Shown: positions 39,822-50,995, counted from the stretch's first letter. The stretch is DNA of 64,000 nucleotides from Saccharomycopsis fibuligera x Saccharomycopsis cf. fibuligera (GCA_001936135.1 CP012818.1:930001-994000), one strand, 5' to 3'. Notes: generated from the letters alone by a model not told the origin. Numbers and translations: made by a program.

Positions 39822-42001
39822 TGGCGTGTCATAATGTATTCTAAACGCACACATTGAACCACACGTACGGGTATTTCCCAAATAGGAGAATACATAATAG
39901 ACATCGCATTGAAATTTTGTGAGACCCAATTTGCCAAATACTCTATGTTTTCAATTATGAACAGTAATCAGTGGTGATCCCCAACCCTCAAAAATTAAGC
40001 AGAAAAAGGCTATGGTTAGTTCTATCTTCATTCTTACCCTAAAAAATATCAAAATTAAAGCAGAAAATAAAACTCAATTTCTTTTCATATACACCCCGAA
40101 GGTTGGAGAGTATGTGTCTATAAATTTGGTTTAAATGCTAATCTCTTTAAAAAAGAACAAATAAGCCAATTTATTTATTTTGAACCAATATAAGAGTATA
40201 CCTCATTTGTATCTGAATTTCTGGCCATATTATTTTTTTAACAATTTATAAGTATATTATTATAGAAGATGGGTTGACTAAGTGACTGGGAGTTTCTATA
40301 AAAGAATATATAGTAAAGCAAAATAAATGTTTTATGTACTTTCTTTTTACTCCCAGTTGGTGGACCACTCAATTTCTACCCCTTTTGTAAATAGAGGGTG
40401 TCTAAGTTGTCCCTATATAGAAACAACTGAACTATAATTTATATATACTAACTAGATAAGCGTATATATACTTACTAGATTAAGGTAGAAGGTTTTTACA
40501 GTGTTGGTAGTGGTATGTTAAAATACAGAAATTAATTTGAGTAACTAATCCACTGGATAATTTGATTGAGCATTGATTGTTTTGAAAATCTTTAAACTTT
40601 GCCTTGTTTCTTCTCTTTTTTTATTTTTTACATCTTCACTGTGGGCCTAACAAGGTGCCCAAAAATGGAGAATCAACCATCATCGCCTAATTGATGAAAA
40701 GCTAGATCACAATCATTTTCTCAATCCAAACTAAAGTAGAAAACAAGTTGTCACTGTAATGGGTAGTAACTTTGATAAAACTAGGTTTTTGCAGTTAGAA
40801 CGCCCAGAATCCTTTTCGTTCCATCTGGTTGAACCGCAATACTGTCAGATATTATACAAGCCCTCGGAATACTCCAAATGTCTTAGTTAGTCGAAATTCA
40901 AAGGTTGGCGTCACACGAAGAGCACTTGTGAGTCTTCTGTAGACATTTTGGTTATTTGAACATCAATCTTCTTGTTGATTATATTGGTGGCCAACCAAAC
41001 TGAACTTATCTTTAGAACAGGTGTTACTAATGAAAAAAGGTAGTCTTGACCCCTCATATCACTAATTCAGCTGGCATACACTAAAAAGTACTTAATTAAA
41101 AAATTTGACAGCATCCGTTTGATGTTAAGCTGCTTTATAAATATTGCGACTATAGTTATGAACGATCTCCTTGGCTCAAGAAAATGATACATACTTTATA
41201 CGGAATGAGGGTACTTCCTAATAGTCGTACTTCATTTTTTTGTTTTTCAATTTGTTTTTGACAAAAATACTGGGAATTTTGATTTATATCACTTGGAATA
41301 TACACAACACTAATAACATTGATATAGTAGCATGGTCTACACTAAAAAACTTAATCATGAGAGTTGATGTTTGTCCGGATGCTATTTCTAAGATGATGCG
41401 TTTGTAAATGGAAATTAAGTTCTCCAGTATCTACCATGCCCGTATACCAATATTCTTATCATCATTGACTAAAAGTGTTTATTTTGTGTTTACATCTGTA
41501 GCTTTAATTATACAAATGTTAAAATAGAGGCAGGAAAGAAAGAAAAAACAAGCATGAAATAAAAAACAGAAAGCAGAATCAATATTAAAGAGCTTTAATA
41601 ATCAACAGAGTAATTAACCAAATAAGTAATTACTCAAATTATATTTTCTCAATTGACTGAACTTATAAAAGTGGCGTAAATTTACTCTTGCTGTAAGTAC
41701 TGCACCTCCTGCAATTATTATCTAAATTATCAATAAAACAAAAAAAGTAACCTGTGAATTAGATAAAGATTATTACAATGATGATAAAAGTAACAATAAT
41801 ATAAATAACAACAATGAAGGCGATCAGAAATACTATGATGATACTAATGATAATAGTAATTAAGATAATGACTGATATACTTTATTATCGTCTGCCAGCC
41901 TCGCAAAGCTGTTGAGGTAATGCCACAATATTTGATCAAATAAGTTTAAGAAAAAAATAAAATAAAATACTTTACTTGTTCTGTTGTATTTCATTTTGAA
42001 C
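39822..42001. other. Long gene-free AT-rich interval between CDC6 and NEO1
   Basis: With the CDC6 promoter this gives about 2.5 kb without a convincing gene. It holds an imperfect tandem duplication of about 21 bases (TATATATACTAACTAGATAAG at 40440-40460, variant at 40463-40484). An inverted repeat ACTGGGAG/CTCCCAGT sits at 40285-40292 and 40350-40357. A stop-free stretch at 41726-41862 reads as an acidic Asn-rich tail (YYNDDKSNNINNNNEGDQKY). No ATG begins this last frame and a stop precedes it. The region could hold a noncoding RNA, a regulatory element or decayed mobile DNA. None of these can be shown. Confidence 0.4.
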
Positions 42002-45000
42002 TTATGCCTGCACTTTGGCGTAATTTGGAGGATTCAATCGTCTATAAACTGATTTAACAAACCAAATAGGCCCCACCGACACCACAACAATAACAGCACA
42101 CTGCCAAACAAACTTAACTGACTCGATGTATTCCAAGTCAAAATATTCATCCAAAAATGGCACCGATATCAAATATATTAATCCGGTAACTATTTCAGTT
42201 AAAGCCATTGTCTTATTCCATGTATTGATCTCTACTGCGACCATTATCAATTCATTCAAGATTAATGCAGTGAAACTTATAGCTACCATTTTGAGAAAAT
42301 CTGACGTTTGAACACTATTGAAAAATTGAGCAAATAGTTGAATTATGGAGCCTTGATATATTGAGACAAGGCACCAAATAAAGAACGACATCCAGGAGAG
42401 GGATTTTCCTTCTGTTAGTTCCTTGTATAACTCAGGGTACAAGTAGGCTAAGTTTTCGTTAACGTCCTTGTCTAACACAAGGGAAAAAACCGGGGCCATG
42501 GTGTATAATGTGGCATATCCCACCATTAACCAGCCTTGATATAATGCCAATGGTTCGAAATTCGACGAAATGGAGAAAACAACTTGACATATAGAAATAA
42601 TCAATCCTCGATGAATGACAAATTGGGCTAGTTTGGAAGACCTCTTATAAGAGTTACGACCATGCCAGAGTAAAAGTTTTGTCAAGTGACAAAATTGTGT
42701 AACTGAAAAGTCTGCCGCCAACGATGCTTGTTTACCTTCTTTACCAACAATCCCCACGCCAACGTCAGCACTTTGGATCATATTGACATCATTACCACCA
42801 TCACCAATGCAGCAAACTCTTTTGTGTGTTAGTTCGCGGATAAGCAATGCCACATCGGCTTTTTGTTGAGGAGTACAACGACAAGCAATTACCGCAGGTA
42901 AATGAATCACAATATCAAAAAATTCATTCTTGTAAAACTTTAAATAAACACCCAACGATTCTCCATCAATAAGTAAGCATGAATTGCGATTAGTTTTTAA
43001 ATATTCAATACTATTTAATGCATTATTGTTATGACGATGTGTAGCGGGGTTTAATTTTGTAATTGTATGCACATATTGTCCACGACTAATTAATTTCGCA
43101 CTGATGGCTACACATTTGGCAGTTTCTACCTTATCTCCAGTTAACATCCAAATTTTAATTCCCGCATTTCTCAATAATTCAATTGATGATTTGACATTTT
43201 TTTGTAGCTTGTCTTCAACCCCCGTTAGACCTAATAATTCCATATCATATTCCAAATATTGCGACACAACTTTTTGCATAATTTGTTCACGATTACTCAT
43301 TAATAATGAAGCTTCGTGATGCTTATTTTTAAAAGTTTGATAAATTTGATGAGAGATTTTTTTACGTGCAATCACTAATGTTCTTAAACCTTCTCTTGCC
43401 ATGTTCGAAACTTCCTCATCAAGCCAAATGCTATGAGATACGATACTTTTCATCACTGTATCTGCCCCTTTTTCCAAGAACCAATATTCATTTTTTTGTT
43501 TATCAAACACAATAACTCCCATTCTTTTGGTGTCTGAATTGAATGGAAAAACTTGCAAGATATCGTAATGTAAAGGCATATGATTCAGCTCTTGCATAAG
43601 GGTGATTGAAGTTCGATCTCTTTTGAAAAGGGAAAGTCCAACTGTTTCAGTATATTTAACAATGGCAATTTCATCCGGCGAAGCTGCCTGATATGTTAGT
43701 TCTCCATCTTCAATGGATGGAGTAACATTATGACAAAGTGCTAAAGTGCTTACTAGATCATAAACTCGTTGTCCCATATCTCTTCTTGATTTGCTTTCGC
43801 TTTTCAATTTAGGGTTATTATCAGTGGCGAAACTATTCTTTTTGACATAATCACTAACTATGTCCATTGAATCACCAGCATAGGACACTGTGCCTAGATG
43901 TAACTTTTTTAATTCCATATCATTTTGAGTTAAAGTGCCAGTTTTGTCAGATAACAAATACTCAATTCTTCCAAGGTCTTCTGGGATAGTGCTTGTCCTT
44001 ACAATGGTTTCATCAATGGTTTTGTCGTGTTCGATTTGGTATGCATATACTGATTTACCCAAATCCAAATTAACCCTTAAACTAACGGGAATAATTGTTG
44101 AAAATAAAATCAAATACTTCATGATGTCAACATACCATTGCTTGTCGAATCCATGCACCGCGACAAGACCAATAGATAATAAAAAAACTGAAAGACAAAG
44201 AATCTTGGATAAACTATTAATTTCCAATTCCAATAAACCGGTTTTAACTCCTGGTCTCGAGGTATTCATTGCCTGTCTTGTATCAAAACCAGTATAAATG
44301 ACACAACCAATGGCAGTACCCGATGCTAGGACAGTGTTGGCCCATAAAGTATTGTCCACTGTTAATGGTACTTCTTGATTATTGTATGTAAGTTTACCAA
44401 AGAATGAATGAATAGACTTCCCTGGTGCCCCAGCAGAAATATGGATGCTATTACTAAGTTCATCAAGGGGTAACCTTTGGCAAATTGGCACTGCCAATCT
44501 TAATTTCCAATCGGTTTCGCCATCCAATTGATCAGTTTTTATAAAGGATTCACCCGAATCTTCACTAGATTGCAAAAGAATCATATCTGCAGGTATTCTT
44601 TTGCCTTTGTGCAATTTCACCAAATCACCCACTTTTATTAACTTACTCGGAACATCAGCAGGCGCATTTAATACTTGATAAGTCTCACTATTCTGTTCAT
44701 TATCTCTTCTTCGACGTTGAATATCGTCAATTGCTTCTTTACTCATGGTGACAAAAAGCACGAATGCTAAGGGAACAATGTAAGAAGATAAGTAACCGAT
44801 ACGTAATGCCGGAATTGCTTGAGATAGAGCGACAAGCAAAAAGTACAAGTTGAAGAAAAATTTGAATTGTTCATAAAGAATGATAGGAAAAAAACTAAAT
44901 GCATTGTATTTTGCATTGGAAATTGAATTTGATGGATAATTTGGATTTGAACTGCCTGGATATATTTCTCTTGATTTTGGTTCGTCATTGGTAGTGTTTG

Positions 45001-45622
45001 CATTGTTGTTATTGTTGTTATTGTTATGTGGCTCATTGAGAGGAAGTGAAATAGAGTTCCGATCACCGGTCAAAGACCTAAAGCTGACATTTGATCCAGA
45101 ATGTTTGAGGGTTTGAAAATTTCGCTTAAGTTTACCCCAAAAGGTATTACTATTGTATTTGTAATGAGAGTTGTATACTTCATCATTAACATCAATATCA
45201 TCATAATCGTTTAAGGGATTTCGACCAATGAGCCTTGAATTACTATTTCCGGAACCATCGCCACTACCATTTCCTGAAAACGCCACCAAATCATCATCAT
45301 CATCATCATCATCACTATCAGTCATTGGTCTGGGTGAAGACAAAGAAAAAGATTTGGATGATCTGTGTCTGGAAGAGGACATTGTATGCAAGGGGATATA
45401 TGAATTCAGAGAATTGATGCTGCGGGTGTCTATGGCGCCAGAGTCTTCAAACGGATTGAAATCAGGCTGGATGCCAGCAATGCTTGGATCTATAGTAAGG
45501 TATCCACTTTGACTGGTATTGTAATTATTAGTATTATTGTTTGAATTATTATTTGAATTGCTGTCTGAGAAATTGGATTGAGATTGGGCACTGAGATCCA
45601 GGAAGGGGTTTGAAGAGGACAT
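42002..45622 (-). CDS. NEO1: Neo1-type P4-ATPase phospholipid flippase
   Basis: A 1206-residue protein. The ATG at 45622 is chosen, and one extra upstream TTG codon is ignored. The N-terminus is Ser/Asn-rich with an Asp run coded by a GAT repeat, and includes NPF and DPF-like sorting words. The core is unmistakably P4-ATPase and Neo1-like: LYEQFKFFFNLYFLLVALSQ, KEAIDDIQRRRRDNEQN, PVSLRVNLDLGKSVYAYQ, phosphorylation site LSDKTGTLTQND (Asp near 557), KGAD nucleotide-binding region, MLTGDKVETAKC and CIGDGGNDVNMIQSADVGVG. Ten membrane segments are expected. Neo1 moves phosphatidylethanolamine and phosphatidylserine from lumenal to cytosolic leaflets in Golgi and endosomes. Unlike Drs2 it does not need a Cdc50 partner. 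It shares a divergent promoter with the unknown gene at 45950. Confidence 0.95.
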   Translation of the reverse strand: MSSSNPFLDLSAQSQSNFSDSNSNNNSNNNTNNYNTSQSGYLTIDPSIAGIQPDFNPFEDSGAIDTRSINSLNSYIPLHTMSSSRHRSSKSFSLSSPRPMTDSDDDDDDDDLVAFSGNGSGDGSGNSNSRLIGRNPLNDYDDIDVNDEVYNSHYKYNSNTFWGKLKRNFQTLKHSGSNVSFRSLTGDRNSISLPLNEPHNNNNNNNNANTTNDEPKSREIYPGSSNPNYPSNSISNAKYNAFSFFPIILYEQFKFFFNLYFLLVALSQAIPALRIGYLSSYIVPLAFVLFVTMSKEAIDDIQRRRRDNEQNSETYQVLNAPADVPSKLIKVGDLVKLHKGKRIPADMILLQSSEDSGESFIKTDQLDGETDWKLRLAVPICQRLPLDELSNSIHISAGAPGKSIHSFFGKLTYNNQEVPLTVDNTLWANTVLASGTAIGCVIYTGFDTRQAMNTSRPGVKTGLLELEINSLSKILCLSVFLLSIGLVAVHGFDKQWYVDIMKYLILFSTIIPVSLRVNLDLGKSVYAYQIEHDKTIDETIVRTSTIPEDLGRIEYLLSDKTGTLTQNDMELKKLHLGTVSYAGDSMDIVSDYVKKNSFATDNNPKLKSESKSRRDMGQRVYDLVSTLALCHNVTPSIEDGELTYQAASPDEIAIVKYTETVGLSLFKRDRTSITLMQELNHMPLHYDILQVFPFNSDTKRMGVIVFDKQKNEYWFLEKGADTVMKSIVSHSIWLDEEVSNMAREGLRTLVIARKKISHQIYQTFKNKHHEASLLMSNREQIMQKVVSQYLEYDMELLGLTGVEDKLQKNVKSSIELLRNAGIKIWMLTGDKVETAKCVAISAKLISRGQYVHTITKLNPATHRHNNNALNSIEYLKTNRNSCLLIDGESLGVYLKFYKNEFFDIVIHLPAVIACRCTPQQKADVALLIRELTHKRVCCIGDGGNDVNMIQSADVGVGIVGKEGKQASLAADFSVTQFCHLTKLLLWHGRNSYKRSSKLAQFVIHRGLIISICQVVFSISSNFEPLALYQGWLMVGYATLYTMAPVFSLVLDKDVNENLAYLYPELYKELTEGKSLSWMSFFIWCLVSIYQGSIIQLFAQFFNSVQTSDFLKMVAISFTALILNELIMVAVEINTWNKTMALTEIVTGLIYLISVPFLDEYFDLEYIESVKFVWQCAVIVVVSVGPIWFVKSVYRRLNPPNYAKVQA

Positions 45623-45949
45623 CAAGATTGATTGCCGGCAAGCTTAGTAGGGTCCATGCAAAGATTCGAGTGTGAGTGAAGCTGGGATACCATGAGGCCT
45701 GGTATCATGCATAGGATGAGAATGAGGTGTACAGTGGCACTGGCACTCTGCTTGATAGTTGATTTTGGGCTTCAACAGATGAAAAGCCTTGGAGGAGGGT
45801 TGCCCGGCTGCAAACTTAAAGAGCTGTCTTGTAGGTATATAAACCAATGAAATGGACCATTGAATATCGACCACAATAAGTATAAATATAACATATAACA
45901 TAATTTCAACAGCTATTATATTGGTAAACAGCATACACCCAGCATCGCA
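45623..45949. promoter_or_regulatory. Divergent promoter of NEO1 and the unknown gene
   Basis: A spacer of 327 bases between start codons, with TATA-like ATATAACATATAAC near 45885. The open frame inside it starts at CTG and is not a gene. Confidence 0.5.
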
Positions 45950-47146
45950 ATGCTACCTACAAACACACATAATACTCATAATCGTGACAGCAGTGTTTGT
46001 GTACCACCACAAAATAATCTTCTGCTCACATTCTCCACATTCACCAATCTTATAGAATCAATACACATACCGATACCATCCTCAGGCGCCCAACGAGAAC
46101 AGCAACAGCATTCAAACATACATGCCAACTATCATCAACCAACGCTGCTCCCCCGAATAAAGCTCATTGTCCTTGACATTCCCGGATTCATGCAGGACAT
46201 AAAATACTATGAGACAATTAACTCCTTTCCAAGCTCTCCCTTCTTGTATCCCAGTTTGCAAACCCTTGTCAAGTTGAATTTGGTGGAGGTAGTAATTGTT
46301 CAAAATTTAAGCAAGTTATTTGGATATTTGACTCTCATCCAGCTTGGGCTGATTAATGTGTTTGGAAATGATGGCGATGGTGATAGTAATGGTGAAAATA
46401 GCAATAATAACGAGGCTCTTACAAGTAATAAAACATATCTTGAACCTGCAGATGATAAAAGCTTAAAGGATATCGATCTTGATCTTGATCCAAATTTTAA
46501 AAACAAAGATCGATTTAGCCAGGACACAGACCACACCATTCAGCCAAATAATTCGCTCAAAAACTATGATAGGCTAATCTTTTGGAACATTTTTAATAGT
46601 GTATTGCGCTGCCTTCATTCTAATTTTGCCTTATCTCAACAACAACAACAACAAAGTCTGTTTCTAGAAGAAGAAAACATAAACATACCACCAACTGAAG
46701 CACAATTTTTAAAGAGCATACCATTAGCCCATGCAAATGCTAGAGTGCTCAATGAACTAATGCATCGCATTCACCTAGTCAATGACATTTTAAGTAATTA
46801 TAGTAATAATAATATCCAGGTAAGAAAAAGCCTCAATGGTCACCACCAAGTAAGGCAGAGCATTAAAGTACAACTCTTTGAAGATCCAGCGTTGCTAAAC
46901 CAATGGCATGTACCTATTGCAGTGCATAAATATGTCAATTTGATGGTACCGTTATATAAGGAAATATTTGTTCAAAACGAGGGTGCAAATCTCAATGATG
47001 ATGAAAATAATAAGGATGAAAAGTTTCATATAAAAAATTTGGTTGAATTGCAGGAAGAATTTGATAGAAAGAATTTAGAGCAAGGAAAGAATGTTAAATA
47101 TGTTAGTTTACGTGATTTTATTTCGAAGTGGTTCGACGTGACATGA
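45950..47146 (+). CDS. Conserved-looking protein of unknown function
   Basis: A 398-residue open frame from the ATG at 45950. Not recognised. The N-terminal half contains a hydrophobic, structured segment (LPRIKLIVLDIPGFMQDIKY, LQTLVKLNLVEVVIVQNLSK, FGYLTLIQLGLINVFG). An acidic Asn/Asp-rich insert follows at about residues 143-205. A helical C-terminal half follows, with RLIFWNIFNSVLRCLHSNFA, IPLAHANARVLNELMHRIHL and LNQWHVPIAVHKYVNLMVPL, ending VSLRDFISKWFDV. No signal peptide, definite transmembrane span, zinc site or catalytic motif stands out. The alternation of compact hydrophobic blocks with low-complexity inserts is the pattern of other real genes in this window, so it is probably a diverged orthologue of a small fungal protein. 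It is divergent to NEO1 and converges with a FIG1 paralogue. Confidence 0.7.
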   Translation: MLPTNTHNTHNRDSSVCVPPQNNLLLTFSTFTNLIESIHIPIPSSGAQREQQQHSNIHANYHQPTLLPRIKLIVLDIPGFMQDIKYYETINSFPSSPFLYPSLQTLVKLNLVEVVIVQNLSKLFGYLTLIQLGLINVFGNDGDGDSNGENSNNNEALTSNKTYLEPADDKSLKDIDLDLDPNFKNKDRFSQDTDHTIQPNNSLKNYDRLIFWNIFNSVLRCLHSNFALSQQQQQQSLFLEEENINIPPTEAQFLKSIPLAHANARVLNELMHRIHLVNDILSNYSNNNIQVRKSLNGHHQVRQSIKVQLFEDPALLNQWHVPIAVHKYVNLMVPLYKEIFVQNEGANLNDDENNKDEKFHIKNLVELQEEFDRKNLEQGKNVKYVSLRDFISKWFDVT

Positions 47147-47509
47147 CAATATATGTATATATATATATATATGTGTATTATATGTAACAACATGGTAAAG
47201 TAATGATGTTTTTGCTAAAATTTACGAGTTTGTGAACATTAAGACTTATGAAAAGGTAGATTATCAAATTTGAAAGTACAAAAATAACGTAAAAGACTAA
47301 ATATAAAATAAAAGCGCTGAAAAAACATCAACAACAAAACAACGTCCAAGTAATAAGATTAAGGTCGAAACATTAGCAGAAAAGGTAAAGGAAGTGCTAT
47401 AAACAATGAAATAACGTGGTATAGGTGGCAGATATGAGTAAAATGGATAAGAGGAGATAGTATAATATGGTAAATGTAATGCTATAAATTAAGCTTTCGA
47501 AAAGCTTCA
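47147..47509. other. Convergent intergenic region with TA microsatellite
   Basis: The 3' flanks of two converging genes. An alternating TA run sits at about 47151-47172. Nothing else is seen. Confidence 0.6.
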
Positions 47510-48295
47510 TTAAATTTCAGTTGGATTCATTGGATCAAAATATGGATAAAATTTTTGCGTAACCACCAAAAGCAAACAACACAATGAAATCAAAATTTGA
47601 ATCCCGGTTCCCACCCAGATAGCAGCTCTTGCATAAGATCCATAATCTGCTTCCAATGAATAATAATCATTCATCACTTCAGCAAGAAGCATATTTGCCG
47701 TCTTGATATTAGTTTCTTGCCAGATTGATGCAATAACAGACAATGAAACACTAATGTAAGAAACAAAAAATAAGCCCTTATAAAGACTAGGACTATTACG
47801 AGGAGTGGCAAAAGCAAAGGTGCAGACAATTAAAAATGATAACACAACACTGATCAAAAGCACATAAGGAGTCAAACAACGACGTCTGATTAAGTCACCA
47901 GTATCCAATACAAGGTTGTAAAGTTGCACATCGACATTATTGCTACTGTCAAACGACGGATCTGAAAGCAATAGCGTGTATGCATTATTCCCGCAAGTCC
48001 AACTATTACCGCTATTGCTTTTGCCAGTTGTTGAATTTGAAGTACTGGTTTGAAGACAAGCGCCAAAATAACCAAGTCTGAGATCTAATTGACCAATAGC
48101 ATCGTCATCGTTAGCGATTCTTGTGTATTTAAGCTTGGTTAAGTAGTAATTAACGGTAGATGGCGATGAACAAGTAGCTAGCACAAGGGATTGTAATATA
48201 ACATAAATGAATAAAAGAACCACGCAAATATGCCGTGGCCTTAAACTGCGTTTGACAAATTGGTTGTTGAATCTTCCGGGACTGCCAAAGATCAT
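47510..48295 (-). CDS. FIG1-family claudin-like membrane protein, paralogue 1
   Basis: The ATG at 48295 (MIFGSPGRFNNQ) is preferred over an upstream GTG, giving 261 residues. The layout is that of Fig1/claudin-like fungal proteins. A basic N-terminus (KRSLRPRH) precedes the first membrane span. An extracellular loop carries LGYFGACLQ and later SWTCGNN, forming the G-[YF]-F-x-x-C...C signature. Three further spans follow, with WQETNIKTANMLL between the third and fourth. S. cerevisiae Fig1 is a plasma-membrane protein needed for low-affinity calcium influx and cell fusion during mating. This is the first of three related genes, all on the minus strand, with paralogues at 50996 and 53640. It is divergent to translin. 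Confidence 0.85.
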   Translation of the reverse strand: MIFGSPGRFNNQFVKRSLRPRHICVVLLFIYVILQSLVLATCSSPSTVNYYLTKLKYTRIANDDDAIGQLDLRLGYFGACLQTSTSNSTTGKSNSGNSWTCGNNAYTLLLSDPSFDSSNNVDVQLYNLVLDTGDLIRRRCLTPYVLLISVVLSFLIVCTFAFATPRNSPSLYKGLFFVSYISVSLSVIASIWQETNIKTANMLLAEVMNDYYSLEADYGSYARAAIWVGTGIQILISLCCLLLVVTQKFYPYFDPMNPTEI

Positions 48296-48733
48296 GATGG
48301 CGTTTTGTGCTTTAGCCTTTGATGTCACGTCAAGAGAAATGGCAAAGACAGTGAGTTAACAACTGCTTAGCAGGGCAAAAAGGAAAGAAAGTATTGCCTG
48401 TGTGATTAATAAAAAATACGTTTGATTCCAGCAAATACACTTGATTTTAATCATCCAGCCTCTGGCAGTGGCCAAATAAGTTCCGTTGCTGCTAGTGGTT
48501 TACTGGAATAAAGGATTGGCAGTACTGGTAAATGCTAGTGTTGGAGACCTCGTCTATGCATGTTGAATGAGACACCGGCGATCACACTGTGCGCGTGATT
48601 TTCCAAGAAAAAGTGGAAGAGGCTGGCTCATGCAGAAAAAATACATAATAAATATATATTATGAATTTTAGTAAGAAGCAGTATAAACTATCACAAATAA
48701 TAGCTCCAAACAACCACCAGCGACCACAAAACA
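48296..48733. promoter_or_regulatory. Divergent promoter of FIG1 paralogue 1 and translin
   Basis: A spacer of 438 bases with a GC-richer block around 48470-48620. A TATATATTATG segment near 48650 could serve translin. No TGAAACA pheromone element is seen here. Confidence 0.45.
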
Positions 48734-49906
48734 ATGGCCTCACTTAGCGCCATCTTTGAATCTTTCCAACTGGAGATCACAGCCGAGTATGCTTGTTTTT
48801 TCATCATTTTTATTCCTACATTAGGTTGTCTCACTCCTAGTTTCGTTTCCAACTCTTTTTTTTGTTACTGTTATTGTCTCAAACTCAACGTCGTCTTTTA
48901 CCAATAGGATTTAACTTTGACTAACAAATAATACCCTAGACAAGACTTCAAAAACAAACTTCAAGATTTGGAAACCGAGTTGAATCATCAACTCGCACAG
49001 CTCAAGAAACACATTAACCATTTGACTTCTCTTAAACCAGTTGATCTTCTTGACTTCTTCAGTTGCGATGATGATGAACCACAGCCACAACAACACAGTT
49101 ATCTGCAATTATTGCAAGATGCACGATTATCTCATTTTCAAATAATCAACAAGTTAGAAACATTCTTCAACGAAAATGCCAATAGTAATGACAGTAATTC
49201 TGCTATACAACAAAAAACGTTTTCAAGATCTCTGGTTATAAAAGAAGATTTTAAAAAACGGGTCAATGAAAATTTTATCTTTTATGCAGTAATTCTTCGT
49301 TATTTCAAGGTATTGCATCATATTGCTCAGACTTCCTTTCAGCAGCAGCCGCAAGTCGAGGAATCGCATCGATTATTGCCAATACAAGTGCGTTTGGTGA
49401 CTACTGAAAGTAGCCAAAGTAGCAGTAATGACGACAATTTAGGGATTATTGCAAGCCCTCAAGAAATCGAACAATTATATTTCACCAATGATGATGCTGA
49501 TGTTAATACTACCATTACAAAATCAAAAACCAAGTTGAATTATCCTGAATATTTATTCTCTTTACTTAGATTAGCGGAAGAATTAGTAGATTACTCTACC
49601 AGAGTAATCATTCTTCTATCTAGCTCTTCTAATCAAAATCAAACCTCAATCTCTTCAACCCACGAACAACAGAGTGCCCAGCAGCAACAGCAATTAGAAA
49701 AAGATCAATATTCCATAGTTATGATAAATGAAAAGTTAATTGGTTATATCCAACAAGGTTTTGAATTGTTAGAATTGAAAAATGATCCATTGAGAAGAAA
49801 ATTTGATGGTTTGAAATATAGCACCAAGAGGATTCAGAGCATGATATATGATTTGTCAATCCGAGGGTTGATTGTTAGAGGGGTTCAATTTGATGAAGGG
49901 TTATGA
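48734..49906 (+). CDS. Translin (single-stranded RNA/DNA-binding), spliced
   Basis: Exons 48734-48786 and 48940-49906 join in frame to give 339 residues. Exon 1 encodes MASLSAIFESFQLEITAE. The junction reads TAEQDFKNKLQDLETEL, aligning with AEQDIREEI in human translin, which supports the splice. The C-terminus is diagnostic: LLELKNDPLRRKFDGLKYST, then QSMIYDLSIRGL, near-identical to the human KNDSLRKRYDGLKY and YDLSIRG segments. Middle helices carry YPEYLFSLLRLAEELVDYST. Extra Gln/Ser inserts lengthen it from the usual 228 or so. Translin forms an octamer, and with Trax forms the C3PO RNase. S. cerevisiae lacks translin, while fission yeast has it. No Trax gene is in this window. It lies inside a cluster of FIG1 paralogues. 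Confidence 0.9.
48787..48939 (+). other. Translin intron
   Basis: A 153-base spliceosomal intron. The donor is GTATGC, the branch-site match GACTAAC lies at 48919-48925, and the acceptor is CTAG at 48936-48939. It interrupts a codon after its second base. Confidence 0.85.
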
Positions 49907-50995
49907 GAATAGGCAAACACTCTATTAACTTTGTTAATCTGTCAATGTATGTGGTACTGTCAGCCTAGATTAGCTTTTTGTATATATGATTCTATAAATT
50001 GTACTTCATTTGATCTAATTAAGGTTATATTAATTTTAATTGCAATTTGCCTTCACTTTTTTTTATATTACAAAATGCCAAACTGTGCTGAACCCAGCAG
50101 TTTCACATTATTCAAGGTTACCAAGTTGAATTGTTTTCCCCGACTGATGATTTTTATAACTAGCGGCTGACTCTATGGGCCTTCAGAACTAAGGGGCACT
50201 ATTTCAACTTATGTTTCTCGTTTTTTTTTTTTTGTTTTTTTTTTTGTTTTTTTTTTTTTCCAATTTTAGTTTTAGCTTTGAATAAATTAACGACCTATAA
50301 AATATTTGTCAATCGGCAGACAATTGGATGAAATTTAGCTAAACTTATTTAACAAATTTTTACCCAGCTTTTTGAGAATAAATTTCGAGTCCAAAACTTT
50401 GAAATTACCAAGTACATCTTAAACTCCCAACCCTTACTGACTTTAGCAGCCGTTGTAACAATACTAACTTATATAGTCAGTTTCCTGCTTTACGAGGAAA
50501 AGTGAACATAATTCATGCATGAATGAATGAGATAAAGAAGCTTATATAAAAGAAAGTATAAAAAACGAACAAAGCGTAGCAAAAACGAGCAAAGAAAAAC
50601 AGAAAAAAGTAAAAACACTAAATACATAAAGGAAAAAAATGAAACAAAAATGAATTAAAATAATTGTCAACCAAAAAAAGACGGAAAGCCATGAGGTAGG
50701 CTTAGTAGAAGCTTGGGAGACCAAAAATGGAAAACACTTTAAATAAAGTTGAAACGAGTAAAAATTGATGAACGTGAAAGTCAAAAACTAAAAACCAAGA
50801 AAGTTTTTGTGATGAAAACAATGTTGCTGGATAACATGCTTTTGTATAGTACAATATATTAAAATTTGCCATTTTGTAGTCTATCTAGCACCTGCGAAAT
50901 AGCCATTGGACAACAGAAATTGCTATTGATTATCTGATTGTAACATTGTTAATTTTATTTTATTTATTTTCTTTTCTAAGTTCGAAGAAGCCAGC
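49907..50995. other. Convergent intergenic region, T-rich, no gene seen
   Basis: The 3' flanks of translin and FIG1 paralogue 2. Three long T runs broken by G lie at about 50220-50260. Open frames at 49931-50170 and 50542-50784 have no domains. Confidence 0.5.

Noticed and set aside
45644-45934. 96-codon frame in the NEO1 divergent promoter
   Set aside because: Non-ATG start, hydrophobic low-information sequence, and it covers the region expected to be promoter.
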